Source of the DNA: Candidatus Promineifilum breve | GTDB lineage: Bacteria; Chloroflexota; Anaerolineae; Promineifilales; Promineifilaceae | Direction: 5' to 3' | Assembly: GCF_900066015.1 (NCBI RefSeq) | Contig: NZ_LN890655.1 | Location: forward strand, 2,148,726 to 2,212,725 | Length of the DNA stretch: 64,000 nucleotides | Part shown: piece after piece, positions 22,990-30,258 of the stretch | How positions within the stretch are numbered: the first letter of the stretch is position 1 | Layout of the letters: every line of letters starts with the position of its first letter | Translations under genes and position numbers: made by a program | The notes under the pieces: generated by a model | What the model was told of the DNA's origin: nothing | Seen by the model: the letters and a program-made list of their open reading frames with translations, nothing else | The model's database searches: none

Positions 22990-23571
22990 ATGGCCTCCGA
23001 TCTACTTTCGCGCGTCAAGCGCAACCACGGCCTGGAACACGCCACCATCCACGTCCTGTCGGAGAGCCACAAGCAGTTCAGCGCCCAGGGCCACTCCGAC
23101 CACCGCGGCTTCCACCTCAACATCTACGGCGACGTGAGCGCGGCCGAGGTCGAGGCGGCCGTGGCCGAAGCCCATCGCCGCCTGAACGCGGGCGAGCGGC
23201 AACTGGCCGTCCATCCCAATTGCGGCACGGTGCTGGTGACCACGGCCGCCCTGGCGACGCTGGCCGCCCAGGCCGCGCTGGCGCTGGAGAATATGCGCGA
23301 GCCGCGGGCCGGGCGGGTGCGGCCGGTGACGCTGTTCAACGCTCTGCCGGGGGCCACGGTGGCCGTCGTCGGCGCGCTCATCGTCGGCCGGCCGCTGGGC
23401 GTGCGCCTCCAGGAACGCTACACGGTCGATGGCGACCTGCGCGACCTGCGCGTCAGTGCCGTGCGCGAGATCGCCCCGTCGATCATCACCCGCCTCTTCC
23501 ACCTGTTGCTGGCCGGCGGCAACCCCGATTTGCACGCCAAGTCCTATTTCATCCAAACGACCGGCGGATAA
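22990..23571 (+). CDS. DUF6391-family protein
   Basis: The 193-aa protein starts MASDLLSRVKRNHGLEHATIHVLS. RNHxLEHATIH is the conserved head of the DUF6391 family, known to me from Chloroflexota and cyanobacteria. A hydrophobic mid region (VTLFNALPGATVAVVGALIVG) suggests membrane association. No function is known. It begins 1 nt after the antitoxin stop, but codon use and lack of motif overlap suggest it is not part of that module. Confidence 0.6.
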   Translation: MASDLLSRVKRNHGLEHATIHVLSESHKQFSAQGHSDHRGFHLNIYGDVSAAEVEAAVAEAHRRLNAGERQLAVHPNCGTVLVTTAALATLAAQAALALENMREPRAGRVRPVTLFNALPGATVAVVGALIVGRPLGVRLQERYTVDGDLRDLRVSAVREIAPSIITRLFHLLLAGGNPDLHAKSYFIQTTGG

Positions 23572-23649
23572 AATTACGAATTACGAATTAGGAATTAGGA
23601 ATTCAGAGCGCATTCCTAATTCCTAATTCGTAATTCCTAATTCGTAATT
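23572..23649 (+). repeat. AATTACGA/AATTAGG palindrome
   Basis: Tandem ATTACGA/ATTAGGA units face TCCTAAT/TCGTAAT units around TTCAGAGCGCATT. It fills the whole gap between the DUF6391 gene and holA. Unit sequences recur in frame in dnaE (about 40778-40808) and murE (about 47185-47215). Confidence 0.85.
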
Positions 23650-23652
23650 GGC

Positions 23653-24678
23653 ATGTTTCACCTCTTCCACGGCCAGGACGCCTACTCGCAGCGGGATACG
23701 TTGGCCGCCATGCTGGCGAAGGAAGGCGACGCCGATATGCTGTCGCTCAATACGACGCGGCTCGATAGCCGGGCCAGCTTCGCCGAGCTACAGGCGGCCT
23801 GCGACGCCATGCCGTTTTTGTCTCGCGTGCGCGTGGTGCTGGTGGAGGGGCTGTTGGCGGCCGTGCCCGACAAGACGTTCATGGAGAAGCTGGCCGCCTA
23901 TTTGCCGAATCTGCCGCCGACGACCCGGCTCATCTTCCTGGAGTCGCAAGCCCTGCCCGACAACCATCGCCTCATCCGGCTGGCCGCCGAGCAGAAGATC
24001 GGCTACGTCAAGAAATTCGACCTGCCGCGGGGGCCGGAGTTGGAGCGCTGGGCGCGCGCCCACGTGGAGGCGCGCGGCGGCCACATCACCCCCCAGGCGG
24101 CCGGCCTGCTGGCGGCCAACGTCGCGCCGCTCTTTCCGCCGCCGCCCGGTGGTTTTGGTGCGACGTCATCCTATACGTCCAAAGAGAATGTGGCCGACCT
24201 GTCGCTGCTGGGCAACGAGATCGAGAAGCTGGTGCTCTACAAGGGGCTGGGCGAGACCATCGACGTGGCCGACGTGGAGCTGCTGTCGCCCTATGCCGCC
24301 GAGGCGGCCATCTTCGATCTGGTCGATGCCCTGGGCAACCGGCAGGCGGCGCGGGCGGCCGAACTGTTCCAGGCCAAGGTTGTGGCCGGAGCCGATCCGT
24401 TCTATCTCTTCTCGATGTTCATCCGCCAGTTTCGCCTGCTGCTCCAGGCGCGGGCCTTGCTCGACGCCGGTGAGCGCGCGGCGGGCATCGCTGAGCAACT
24501 CAAGCAGCGGCCGTTCGTGGCCGACAAGCTGGCCCGCCAGGCGCGCAATTACACCCTGCCCCAACTGGAAGCCATCTACCGCCGCCTGCTGGAAATCGAC
24601 GTGGAGGCCAAGACGGGCAAGGCTGAGTTGTTGACGGCGCTGTATTTGCTTGTTGGGGGTCTAACGGGAGAAGAGTGA
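23653..24678 (+). CDS. holA: DNA polymerase III subunit delta
   Basis: Clamp-loader subunit that opens the beta clamp. The 341-aa protein begins MFHLFHGQDAYSQRDTLAAML and has FAELQAACDAMPFLSRVRVVLVEGL, the HolA N-terminal pattern for the clamp-binding helix. The mid domain IEKLVLYKGLGETIDVADVE and the C-terminal collar helices (FYLFSMFIRQFRLLLQARALL) fit. Length matches HolA. The ATG follows the palindrome directly, with no Shine-Dalgarno in view. Confidence 0.88.
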   Translation: MFHLFHGQDAYSQRDTLAAMLAKEGDADMLSLNTTRLDSRASFAELQAACDAMPFLSRVRVVLVEGLLAAVPDKTFMEKLAAYLPNLPPTTRLIFLESQALPDNHRLIRLAAEQKIGYVKKFDLPRGPELERWARAHVEARGGHITPQAAGLLAANVAPLFPPPPGGFGATSSYTSKENVADLSLLGNEIEKLVLYKGLGETIDVADVELLSPYAAEAAIFDLVDALGNRQAARAAELFQAKVVAGADPFYLFSMFIRQFRLLLQARALLDAGERAAGIAEQLKQRPFVADKLARQARNYTLPQLEAIYRRLLEIDVEAKTGKAELLTALYLLVGGLTGEE

Positions 24679-24717
24679 GGGGATTGGGGACAACGTCCTG
24701 CAAAAAGCGAGTCGTCC

Positions 24718-25011
24718 CTACGCCACCTTGCGCCGCTCCAGCCAGCGCTGCAAAGACGGCTGGCTCTCCCCTGACCGCCGCCCGGCGATAATCCCTTCGA
24801 CGCTGATATCCTCGTCCAGATCGGGCCAGTGGATACCCTCGTTGTCGCCAATCCACTCCCAGCGACTGCGCTCTGCGGCTGTACCATGCAAGAGACGCGG
24901 ATACCAGGCCAGGGGAACCGAGATGGTGCGACCGTCGGCCAGGTCGAGCGTCAGGGTGTCATCGGTCACGGTCACGTTCCTTGCCCCAACATTGCTCAAG
25001 CTCGTTGGCAT
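24718..25011 (-). CDS. DUF2442-domain protein
   Basis: A 97-aa protein with the DUF2442 pattern: LTLDLADGRTISVPLAWYPRLL then GDNEGIHWPDLDEDISVEGIIAG. DUF2442 genes are usually paired with DUF4160 (as at 46223-46703), but no partner is next to this copy. Such proteins are thought to belong to toxin-antitoxin or nucleic-acid-binding modules; the role is unproven. Confidence 0.8.
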   Translation of the reverse strand: MPTSLSNVGARNVTVTDDTLTLDLADGRTISVPLAWYPRLLHGTAAERSRWEWIGDNEGIHWPDLDEDISVEGIIAGRRSGESQPSLQRWLERRKVA

Positions 25012-25078
25012 GGTAATCGATTATAGCATAAGCAAGCCCTTGTGAAGCCTACATATCTTAACCACCCCATAAACACAA

Positions 25079-25108
25079 ATGGGCCGGCCTCATTCCGAGG
25101 TCGGCCCA
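25079..25108 (-). terminator. Intrinsic terminator of the SIMPL gene
   Basis: Read on the minus strand, TGGGCCGACCTCGGAATGAG pairs back with GGCCGGCCCA and is followed by TTTGTGTTT. It lies 29 nt beyond the SIMPL stop codon. Confidence 0.7.
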
Positions 25109-25136
25109 CTGATTTACTGAATACTGCTCTACTGAC

Positions 25137-25889
25137 CTACTGAATCCCGTACGTCACCTGCACCTGCACCTGATAGCTCAGCTGCCCAGGCGAGATGCCG
25201 GGGGCCGACGCGGCCTGCTCCATCGCCATGGCGCTGCCGCCCATGCCCAGGGGCATGACCGGCGTACCGATGACTTCACTGATAATCACCACGTCGCCCA
25301 GGGCCACGCCGCCCAGCTCAGCCAGCGATTCGGCGCGCTTGCGGGCATCGGCCACGGCCGCGGCGCGGGCTTCGGCCTCCAGCGCGGCCGGGTCGGCCAC
25401 GGCGAAGTTGATCCCGTAGATGGCATTGGCCCCGGCCTCGGTCACGGCGGCCAGCACGTCACCCACCACGGCCACGTCACGAATCTTGACGTTCACCTGG
25501 TTGCTGATGCGATACCCGGCGATCCCTTCCGGCCCCTTGTCGCCGTAGATTTGCTCGGCGTAGAGGGAGTAGTTGGTCGTCTGAATATCCTCGGCGGCGA
25601 TGCCGGCAGTTTCCAGCGCGGCCATCACGTTATCGAGCGTGGTCTGATTCTGCGTGGTGGCTTCCTGCACGGTCGGCGCGAACGACTCGACGCCGACAAT
25701 GACCGTGGCCTGGTCGGGCTGGCCGTAGGCCGTGCCCTGACCGATGACGGTGATGCCGCCAACGTTGTTGTTCGTCTGCTGGGCCGCGGCCGAACCCGGC
25801 TGGGCCGGCAGCGCGCCGCCGCAAGCCGCCAGGGCCATGCCCATGACCAGTACCAATAAGACCGCAATCATGCTTTTCTTGTTAGACAT
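25137..25889 (-). CDS. SIMPL (DUF541) lipoprotein
   Basis: 250 aa from ATG 25889, chosen because AAAGGAGTT lies 6 nt upstream. A signal peptide with lipobox LAACGG leads into a SIMPL domain: ITVIGQGTAYGQPDQATVIVGVES, then VMAALETAGIAAEDIQTTNYSLY, then ARAAAVADARKRAESLAELGGVALG. SIMPL proteins are periplasmic or surface beta-alpha proteins of uncertain role. It appears as a single transcription unit with its own terminator. Confidence 0.88.
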   Translation of the reverse strand: MSNKKSMIAVLLVLVMGMALAACGGALPAQPGSAAAQQTNNNVGGITVIGQGTAYGQPDQATVIVGVESFAPTVQEATTQNQTTLDNVMAALETAGIAAEDIQTTNYSLYAEQIYGDKGPEGIAGYRISNQVNVKIRDVAVVGDVLAAVTEAGANAIYGINFAVADPAALEAEARAAAVADARKRAESLAELGGVALGDVVIISEVIGTPVMPLGMGGSAMAMEQAASAPGISPGQLSYQVQVQVTYGIQ

Positions 25890-25998
25890 CTTGTAACTCC
25901 TTTCGGTTGCTGTTGAACCTGTAGACAAGACGCCATGCCGATATGTTTGGTTCCCTTGTAGGGCGATTTACCAAATCGCAGGGCCTTTCCAAAGTCAG

Positions 25999-26103
25999 AT
26001 AACGCGAAGAGCGCGGAGACCAAACGCGAAGAACGCGGAGAATTCTACTCTTTTTTCTCTGCGCCCTCCGCGTCTTCCCTCGGCGTGCTCCGCGTTCCTC
26101 TTC
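25999..26103 (+). repeat. GAACGCGGAG-type palindrome
   Basis: The left arm consists of AACGCGAAGAGCGCGGAG-type units. The right arm consists of CTCTGCGCCCTCCGCGTC-type units, with AATTCTACTCTTTTTTC between them. It lies in the divergent gap between the SIMPL gene and aroKB, which it mostly fills. Confidence 0.8.
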
Positions 26104-26172
26104 CCATTGTTGGACTTTGGAAAAGCCCTGTACCAAATCGCGCTACAAGCCCAATTGGGGCATAATGGGCGC

Positions 26173-27801
26173 ATGGTCGATGACAACATCATCCTCACCG
26201 GCTTCATGGGCACGGGCAAGACCACCGTCGGCCGCCTGCTGGCCGAACGGCTGGGGCGCGAGTTCGTCGATACCGACGACCTCATCGTCGCTCGCGCCGG
26301 GCGGCCCATCGCCGACATCTTCAACGACGACGGCGAGACACGCTTCCGTGAATGGGAAGCGCAGGTGGCCGGGGAACTGGCCGGGCGGCGCGGGCTGGTC
26401 ATCGCCACCGGCGGCCGGCTCATGCTCGACCCCGACAACGCCGCCGCGCTGGGGGCCACCGGGCCGGTGCTATGTCTGACGGCCGATCCGGCCGACATCC
26501 TGGCTCGCGTGGCCGCCGAGGACGGCCAACGGCCGCTGCTGGCCGGCGACGACCCGGAGACGCGGGTGCGGGCGCTGTTGCGACGACGGGCCGCGGCCTA
26601 TGGGCGCTTTCGGGCCGTGGAGACGGGTGGGCTGGCGGCCGAGGACGTGGCCGCGACCATCGCCACGCTACTGGCCGGCGGCCCGCGCGAGACGTTGCCG
26701 GTGCGCCACCCCACGGGCAGCTACGACGTCATCGTCGGCGAAGACCTGTTGTCACAGGTCGTGGGGCTGGCGGGCATCAGCGGCCCGGCGGCGATCATCA
26801 CCGATAGCCACGTGGGGCCGCGCCATGCCGCCACGCTCCAGAAACCGAGTTTTTCGGAACAACCCGGTTTCTTGCCGCCCATTCTGACCATGCCTGCCGG
26901 CGAAACGCACAAGACCCTCGACACCGTGCGCGAACTCTATGACGGCCTGCTGGCCGCCGGGTTGGGGCGCGACGCCACGATCATCGCCCTGGGCGGCGGC
27001 GTGGTGGGCGACGTGGCCGGCTTCGTGGCCGCCACCTATCTGCGCGGCGTCGATTTCGTGCTGTGCCCCACGACGCTGCTGGCCATGGTCGATTCCAGCA
27101 TCGGCGGCAAAACGGGCGTGGACATGCCCCAGGGCAAGAACCTCATCGGCGCGTTCAAGCAGCCGCGGCTGGTGCTGGCCGACGTGCTGACCCTGGCGAC
27201 GCTGCCCGCCGATGAGTTCACCGCCGGGCTGGCCGAGGTCGCCAAGCATGGCCTCATCGCCGACCCCATCCTGTGGCAGCGGCTGATGATGGAGGAGTGG
27301 CACTTCGACCCGCGCCAACTGGCGACCGACCGGCTGCTGCGGGCCGATCTGCAATCGCTCATCGTGCGGGCCATCCGTGTCAAGCGCGACGTGGTGGAAG
27401 AAGACCCCTACGAGGCCGGACGGCGGGCGCTGCTGAACCTGGGCCACACCTTCGGCCACGCCATCGAGCAGGTGTCGGGCTACGCCGTGCGCCATGGCGA
27501 GGCGGTGGCGATGGGGCTGGCCGCCGCGGCCCATCTGTCGGCGGCGCTGGGCGAGTGCGCGCCATCGTTGCCCCGCCTGGTGGAGATGGTGCTCACGCGT
27601 CTGGGCCTGCCCATCCACATCCCGCCCGCCCTCGACCCGGCGGCGCTCTACGCGGCGATGGGCAGCGACAAGAAGAAGAAGGCCGGGCAATTGCGCTTCG
27701 TCCTCATCCGCGACGTGGGCGACGTGTTCCTGCGCGACGGCGTGCCGGCGGCGGCGGTGCTGGCGGCGCTGGAAGCGGTGCGAATGACCACTGACCACTG
27801 A
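26173..27801 (+). CDS. aroKB: Shikimate kinase / 3-dehydroquinate synthase fusion (AroK-AroB)
   Basis: 542 aa from ATG 26173. Residues 1-165 are shikimate kinase, with Walker A GFMGTGKTT at 10-18 and DTDD near 35. From about 178 onward the protein is dehydroquinate synthase, with the NAD-binding GGGVVGDVAGFVAATYLRG and the metal ligands near KHGLIADP and GHTFGHAIEQ. It thus fuses steps 2 and 5 of the shikimate pathway. Residues about 222-234 (KPSFSEQPGF) come from an in-frame palindrome. The stop codon lies inside a tandem 7-bp array. CATAAT 6 nt before the ATG suggests a leaderless start. Confidence 0.92.
   Translation: MVDDNIILTGFMGTGKTTVGRLLAERLGREFVDTDDLIVARAGRPIADIFNDDGETRFREWEAQVAGELAGRRGLVIATGGRLMLDPDNAAALGATGPVLCLTADPADILARVAAEDGQRPLLAGDDPETRVRALLRRRAAAYGRFRAVETGGLAAEDVAATIATLLAGGPRETLPVRHPTGSYDVIVGEDLLSQVVGLAGISGPAAIITDSHVGPRHAATLQKPSFSEQPGFLPPILTMPAGETHKTLDTVRELYDGLLAAGLGRDATIIALGGGVVGDVAGFVAATYLRGVDFVLCPTTLLAMVDSSIGGKTGVDMPQGKNLIGAFKQPRLVLADVLTLATLPADEFTAGLAEVAKHGLIADPILWQRLMMEEWHFDPRQLATDRLLRADLQSLIVRAIRVKRDVVEEDPYEAGRRALLNLGHTFGHAIEQVSGYAVRHGEAVAMGLAAAAHLSAALGECAPSLPRLVEMVLTRLGLPIHIPPALDPAALYAAMGSDKKKKAGQLRFVLIRDVGDVFLRDGVPAAAVLAALEAVRMTTDH
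26839..26875 (+). repeat. AAACCGAGTTT palindrome inside aroB
   Basis: CAGAAACCGAGTTT and AACCCGGTTTCTTG are inverted around TTCGGAAC. The frame is kept. It lies in the N-terminal AroB domain between two predicted strands. Confidence 0.85.
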
Positions 27802-27876
27802 CCACTGACCACTGACCACTGACCACTGACCACTGACCACTGACCACTGACCACTGACCACTGACCACTGACCACT
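27785..27876 (+). repeat. 13 tandem copies of TGACCAC
   Basis: A perfect 7-bp direct array about 92 bp long covers the last codons and stop of aroKB and most of the gap to aroQ. Because 7 is not a multiple of 3, each reading frame meets a TGA within 21 bp, which supplies the aroKB stop. Palindromic copies of the same unit are at 986-1003 and 6720-6780. Confidence 0.95.
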
Positions 27877-27889
27877 AAAAAGGTACTTC

Positions 27890-28324
27890 ATGCGCATCCT
27901 CATCCTCCACGGCCCCAACCTCAACCTGCTCGGCACGCGGCAGCCGGAAATCTACGGCCGCTGGACGTTGGCCGAGATCAACGACATGCTCATCGAGCAG
28001 GCGCACAAGACGAATACCGAGTTGCGCATCATGCAATCGAACCACGAGGGGGCGCTGCTCGACGCCATCCACGACGCGCGGCTGTGGGGGCAGGGCATCC
28101 TGATCAACCCCGGCGCGCTGACCCACACCAGCTATGCCCTGCGCGACGCCATCGCCGCGGTCGGGCTGCCCACGGTGGAGGTGCATCTGTCCAACATCCA
28201 CGCCCGCGAGGAGTTCCGGCGGCAATCGCTGATCGCCCCGGTGTGCGTGGGGCAAATCAGTGGCTTCGGCTGGCGCAGCTATCGCCTGGGCCTGGCTGCC
28301 CTGCTCGATCATCTGCTGGAATGA
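27890..28324 (+). CDS. aroQ: 3-dehydroquinate dehydratase, type II
   Basis: Converts 3-dehydroquinate to 3-dehydroshikimate. The 144-aa length is standard for the dodecameric type II enzyme. The flexible lid holds R17 and Y22 ([11 protein letters not shown]). [16 protein letters not shown] and [14 protein letters not shown] carry the substrate-binding Asn/His residues. It follows aroKB across the TGACCAC array. Together they supply three steps that feed chorismate to TrpE. Confidence 0.95.
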   Translation: MRILILHGPNLNLLGTRQPEIYGRWTLAEINDMLIEQAHKTNTELRIMQSNHEGALLDAIHDARLWGQGILINPGALTHTSYALRDAIAAVGLPTVEVHLSNIHAREEFRRQSLIAPVCVGQISGFGWRSYRLGLAALLDHLLE

Positions 28325-28330
28325 GAAAGG

Positions 28331-28446
28331 GGAGAATCCACAGATTACACAGATTTCACAGATTTAAGAGAGTGAACAGTGGGTAGCTGGCAGTCGCGCG
28401 ACTGCCAGCTACCCACTAATCTGTGAAATCTGTGTAATCTGTGGTT
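28331..28446 (+). repeat. CACAGATTT palindrome
   Basis: The arms GAATCCACAGATTACACAGA and TCTGTGTAATCTGTGG are separated by an inner inverted pair (GTGGGTAGCTGGCAGTCGCG / CGACTGCCAGCTACCCAC). It sits between convergent aroQ and the M1 peptidase. Confidence 0.9.
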
Positions 28447-28449
28447 TTC

Positions 28450-30081
28450 TTATTCTTCATAGACCCACGCGGCGAAGAGCGGGCCGAGGTCGCAGGCGCA
28501 ATGCTCTTCGGCCAGGGCGCGGAAGGCGGCCGTGCCGGCCACGCGCCAGCGGAATTGCTGGATGTAATCGCGCAGGAAGGCGTCGAACGTCTCCCGGCCG
28601 ATGGTCTTTTCCAGCAGGCGCAGGAACACCGCCCCGCGGCCGTAGACGATGGCGCTATATTCGGCTTCTTCGTATTCCGCCACGGGCATACCGACCGGAA
28701 TCTCCTCGCCCTCCACCATCGCCCAACGTCCCTCGAACATATTGAAATAGTTGTCGGCGGCTTCCTGGCCGTAGCGGTCGGCGTAGTAGCGATAGGTCGA
28801 GTAGGACGTCAGCGATTCGTCCAGCCACGGCTCATCCAGTTGGTCGTTGCCCACCAGATTATAGAACCATTGGTGATTGACCTCGTGGGCCGTGGTCGAT
28901 TCCAGGATGTCGGCGTAGGACATGCCACTCTGCGAGGTGAGTTCGGTGTCGTACATGCGCAACGTGCCGACGATGAGGCCGGGGTATTCGATACCCAGCG
29001 CCGAGGTCGGCGTGGTCACGATGTCGAGTTCAGTATAAGGATAGGAGCCGAGGCGCTCGTTGAGCGACGTGAGCGCCGCGGCGGCCACCTCGAGGGCCAG
29101 CGCCGCGCCCTGGCTCATGTCGCTGGGCGCGTAGCTGTTGATCGTCGTCTCGCCCACGGTGGCGCTGGTCACGGCGAAATCGCCCGCGGCCAGATAGAAA
29201 TCGCGCGCCGGGCCCACGGCGTAGGTGATGGTCTGCGTGTCCCCCTGCGTGGTCTCGGCCACGATGGCCCCTGAGCCGACGAGGGTTACATTGGCCGGGG
29301 CGGTCACTTCGACCAGGAAGAAGGCCGCGTCGCTATAGGTCAGGTCGCCCTGCACGTCCGGCTCGACCGTGTTCCAGCCCGTGGCGTCATAGACGGCCAG
29401 CATCGGGTAAAAGTGGGCCAGGGCCAGGACCTCCTCGTAGTAAGCCAGCACGCCGTAGTTGCGGCCGATCTCGGTCGGCACGATGGTGGTGAAGTTCATG
29501 GCCACGGCCGTCGCCGCGCCGGGGGCCAACGGCGCCGGCAGCGGCACGCGCAGCAGGTGGTTGATGGTGTCGTCGGCTATGACGGCTGTCCCGTCCACGG
29601 TTACATCGGTCACGGTAATCAATCCGCCCAGCGTTTTGGCGTGCAGATGGAAATAGAGCGCGTCGAGCGGCGTGTCTTCCAGATTAGTATAGAAGACGGT
29701 CTGACGGCCACGCACGATAGCCAGCGACTCGTCGATTTCAATCGCCATCTGATAGATGGGCGCGGCGGGGAAATCGTCCAGGACAGCCCGCTCGGCGTCG
29801 ATCAACCCGGCGGCAAAGACGGCGCGGTCGGGCGGTTGGACGGCGGACGGTTCAACCGCAGACGGTTGAGTGGCGGCCGGCGGCGGGTCGGCGGGCGGTG
29901 TGGCTTCTGGGGCAATCGGCGGGATGGTGGCCGTTGGCAGTTCGTTGGCGCTCCCTTGTTCCGTGGCGACCTCACCGGGCGCGGCGGCCGTGGGCACGGC
30001 CGTCGGTAGTGCAGCCGGCGCGGCGCGGCAGGCGGTCAATAAGGCGAGCATCAGCAGTAGGGCGACGAGAGATCGGTTCAT
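28450..30081 (-). CDS. M1-family zinc metallopeptidase lipoprotein
   Basis: 543 aa. A lipobox signal (LLTACRA) is followed by a Pro/Ala-rich tether, then an aminopeptidase-N-like beta domain (residues about 100-300). The gluzincin motif HExxH is HEVNH in STTAHEVNHQWFYN, with the third ligand in DEPWLDES about 18 residues on. The usual GxMEN exopeptidase loop reads ALGIEYPG here, where an M/A-E-N would be expected, so exopeptidase specificity may differ. It is anchored on the cell surface. Confidence 0.85.
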   Translation of the reverse strand: MNRSLVALLLMLALLTACRAAPAALPTAVPTAAAPGEVATEQGSANELPTATIPPIAPEATPPADPPPAATQPSAVEPSAVQPPDRAVFAAGLIDAERAVLDDFPAAPIYQMAIEIDESLAIVRGRQTVFYTNLEDTPLDALYFHLHAKTLGGLITVTDVTVDGTAVIADDTINHLLRVPLPAPLAPGAATAVAMNFTTIVPTEIGRNYGVLAYYEEVLALAHFYPMLAVYDATGWNTVEPDVQGDLTYSDAAFFLVEVTAPANVTLVGSGAIVAETTQGDTQTITYAVGPARDFYLAAGDFAVTSATVGETTINSYAPSDMSQGAALALEVAAAALTSLNERLGSYPYTELDIVTTPTSALGIEYPGLIVGTLRMYDTELTSQSGMSYADILESTTAHEVNHQWFYNLVGNDQLDEPWLDESLTSYSTYRYYADRYGQEAADNYFNMFEGRWAMVEGEEIPVGMPVAEYEEAEYSAIVYGRGAVFLRLLEKTIGRETFDAFLRDYIQQFRWRVAGTAAFRALAEEHCACDLGPLFAAWVYEE

Positions 30082-30164
30082 GGCCCCTGATTGTCACCCG
30101 GCGGGCGCGGCGCGGCAAGACGTGGCGGGGGGCTTATCTACATTGTCTCATCCGTATGGGAGAA

Positions 30165-30196
30165 GGTGCGACGCACTTCGGAAAGTGCGTCGCACC
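30165..30196 (+). repeat. GGTGCGACGCACTT palindrome, copy 4
   Basis: A perfect 14-bp stem encloses CGGA in the divergent gap between the M1 peptidase and ftsK. It lies upstream of TATAAT at 30229-30234, the likely ftsK -10 box. Confidence 0.9.
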
Positions 30197-30258
30197 GGGA
30201 GAGGGCTGCATCTTGGCTTTATCCATGTTATAATCGCCGGGGCAGGAACATTTGAGCT

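Noticed and set aside
27785-27876. CRISPR-like array
   Set aside because: The unit is only 7 bp and there are no spacers; it is a simple tandem repeat.
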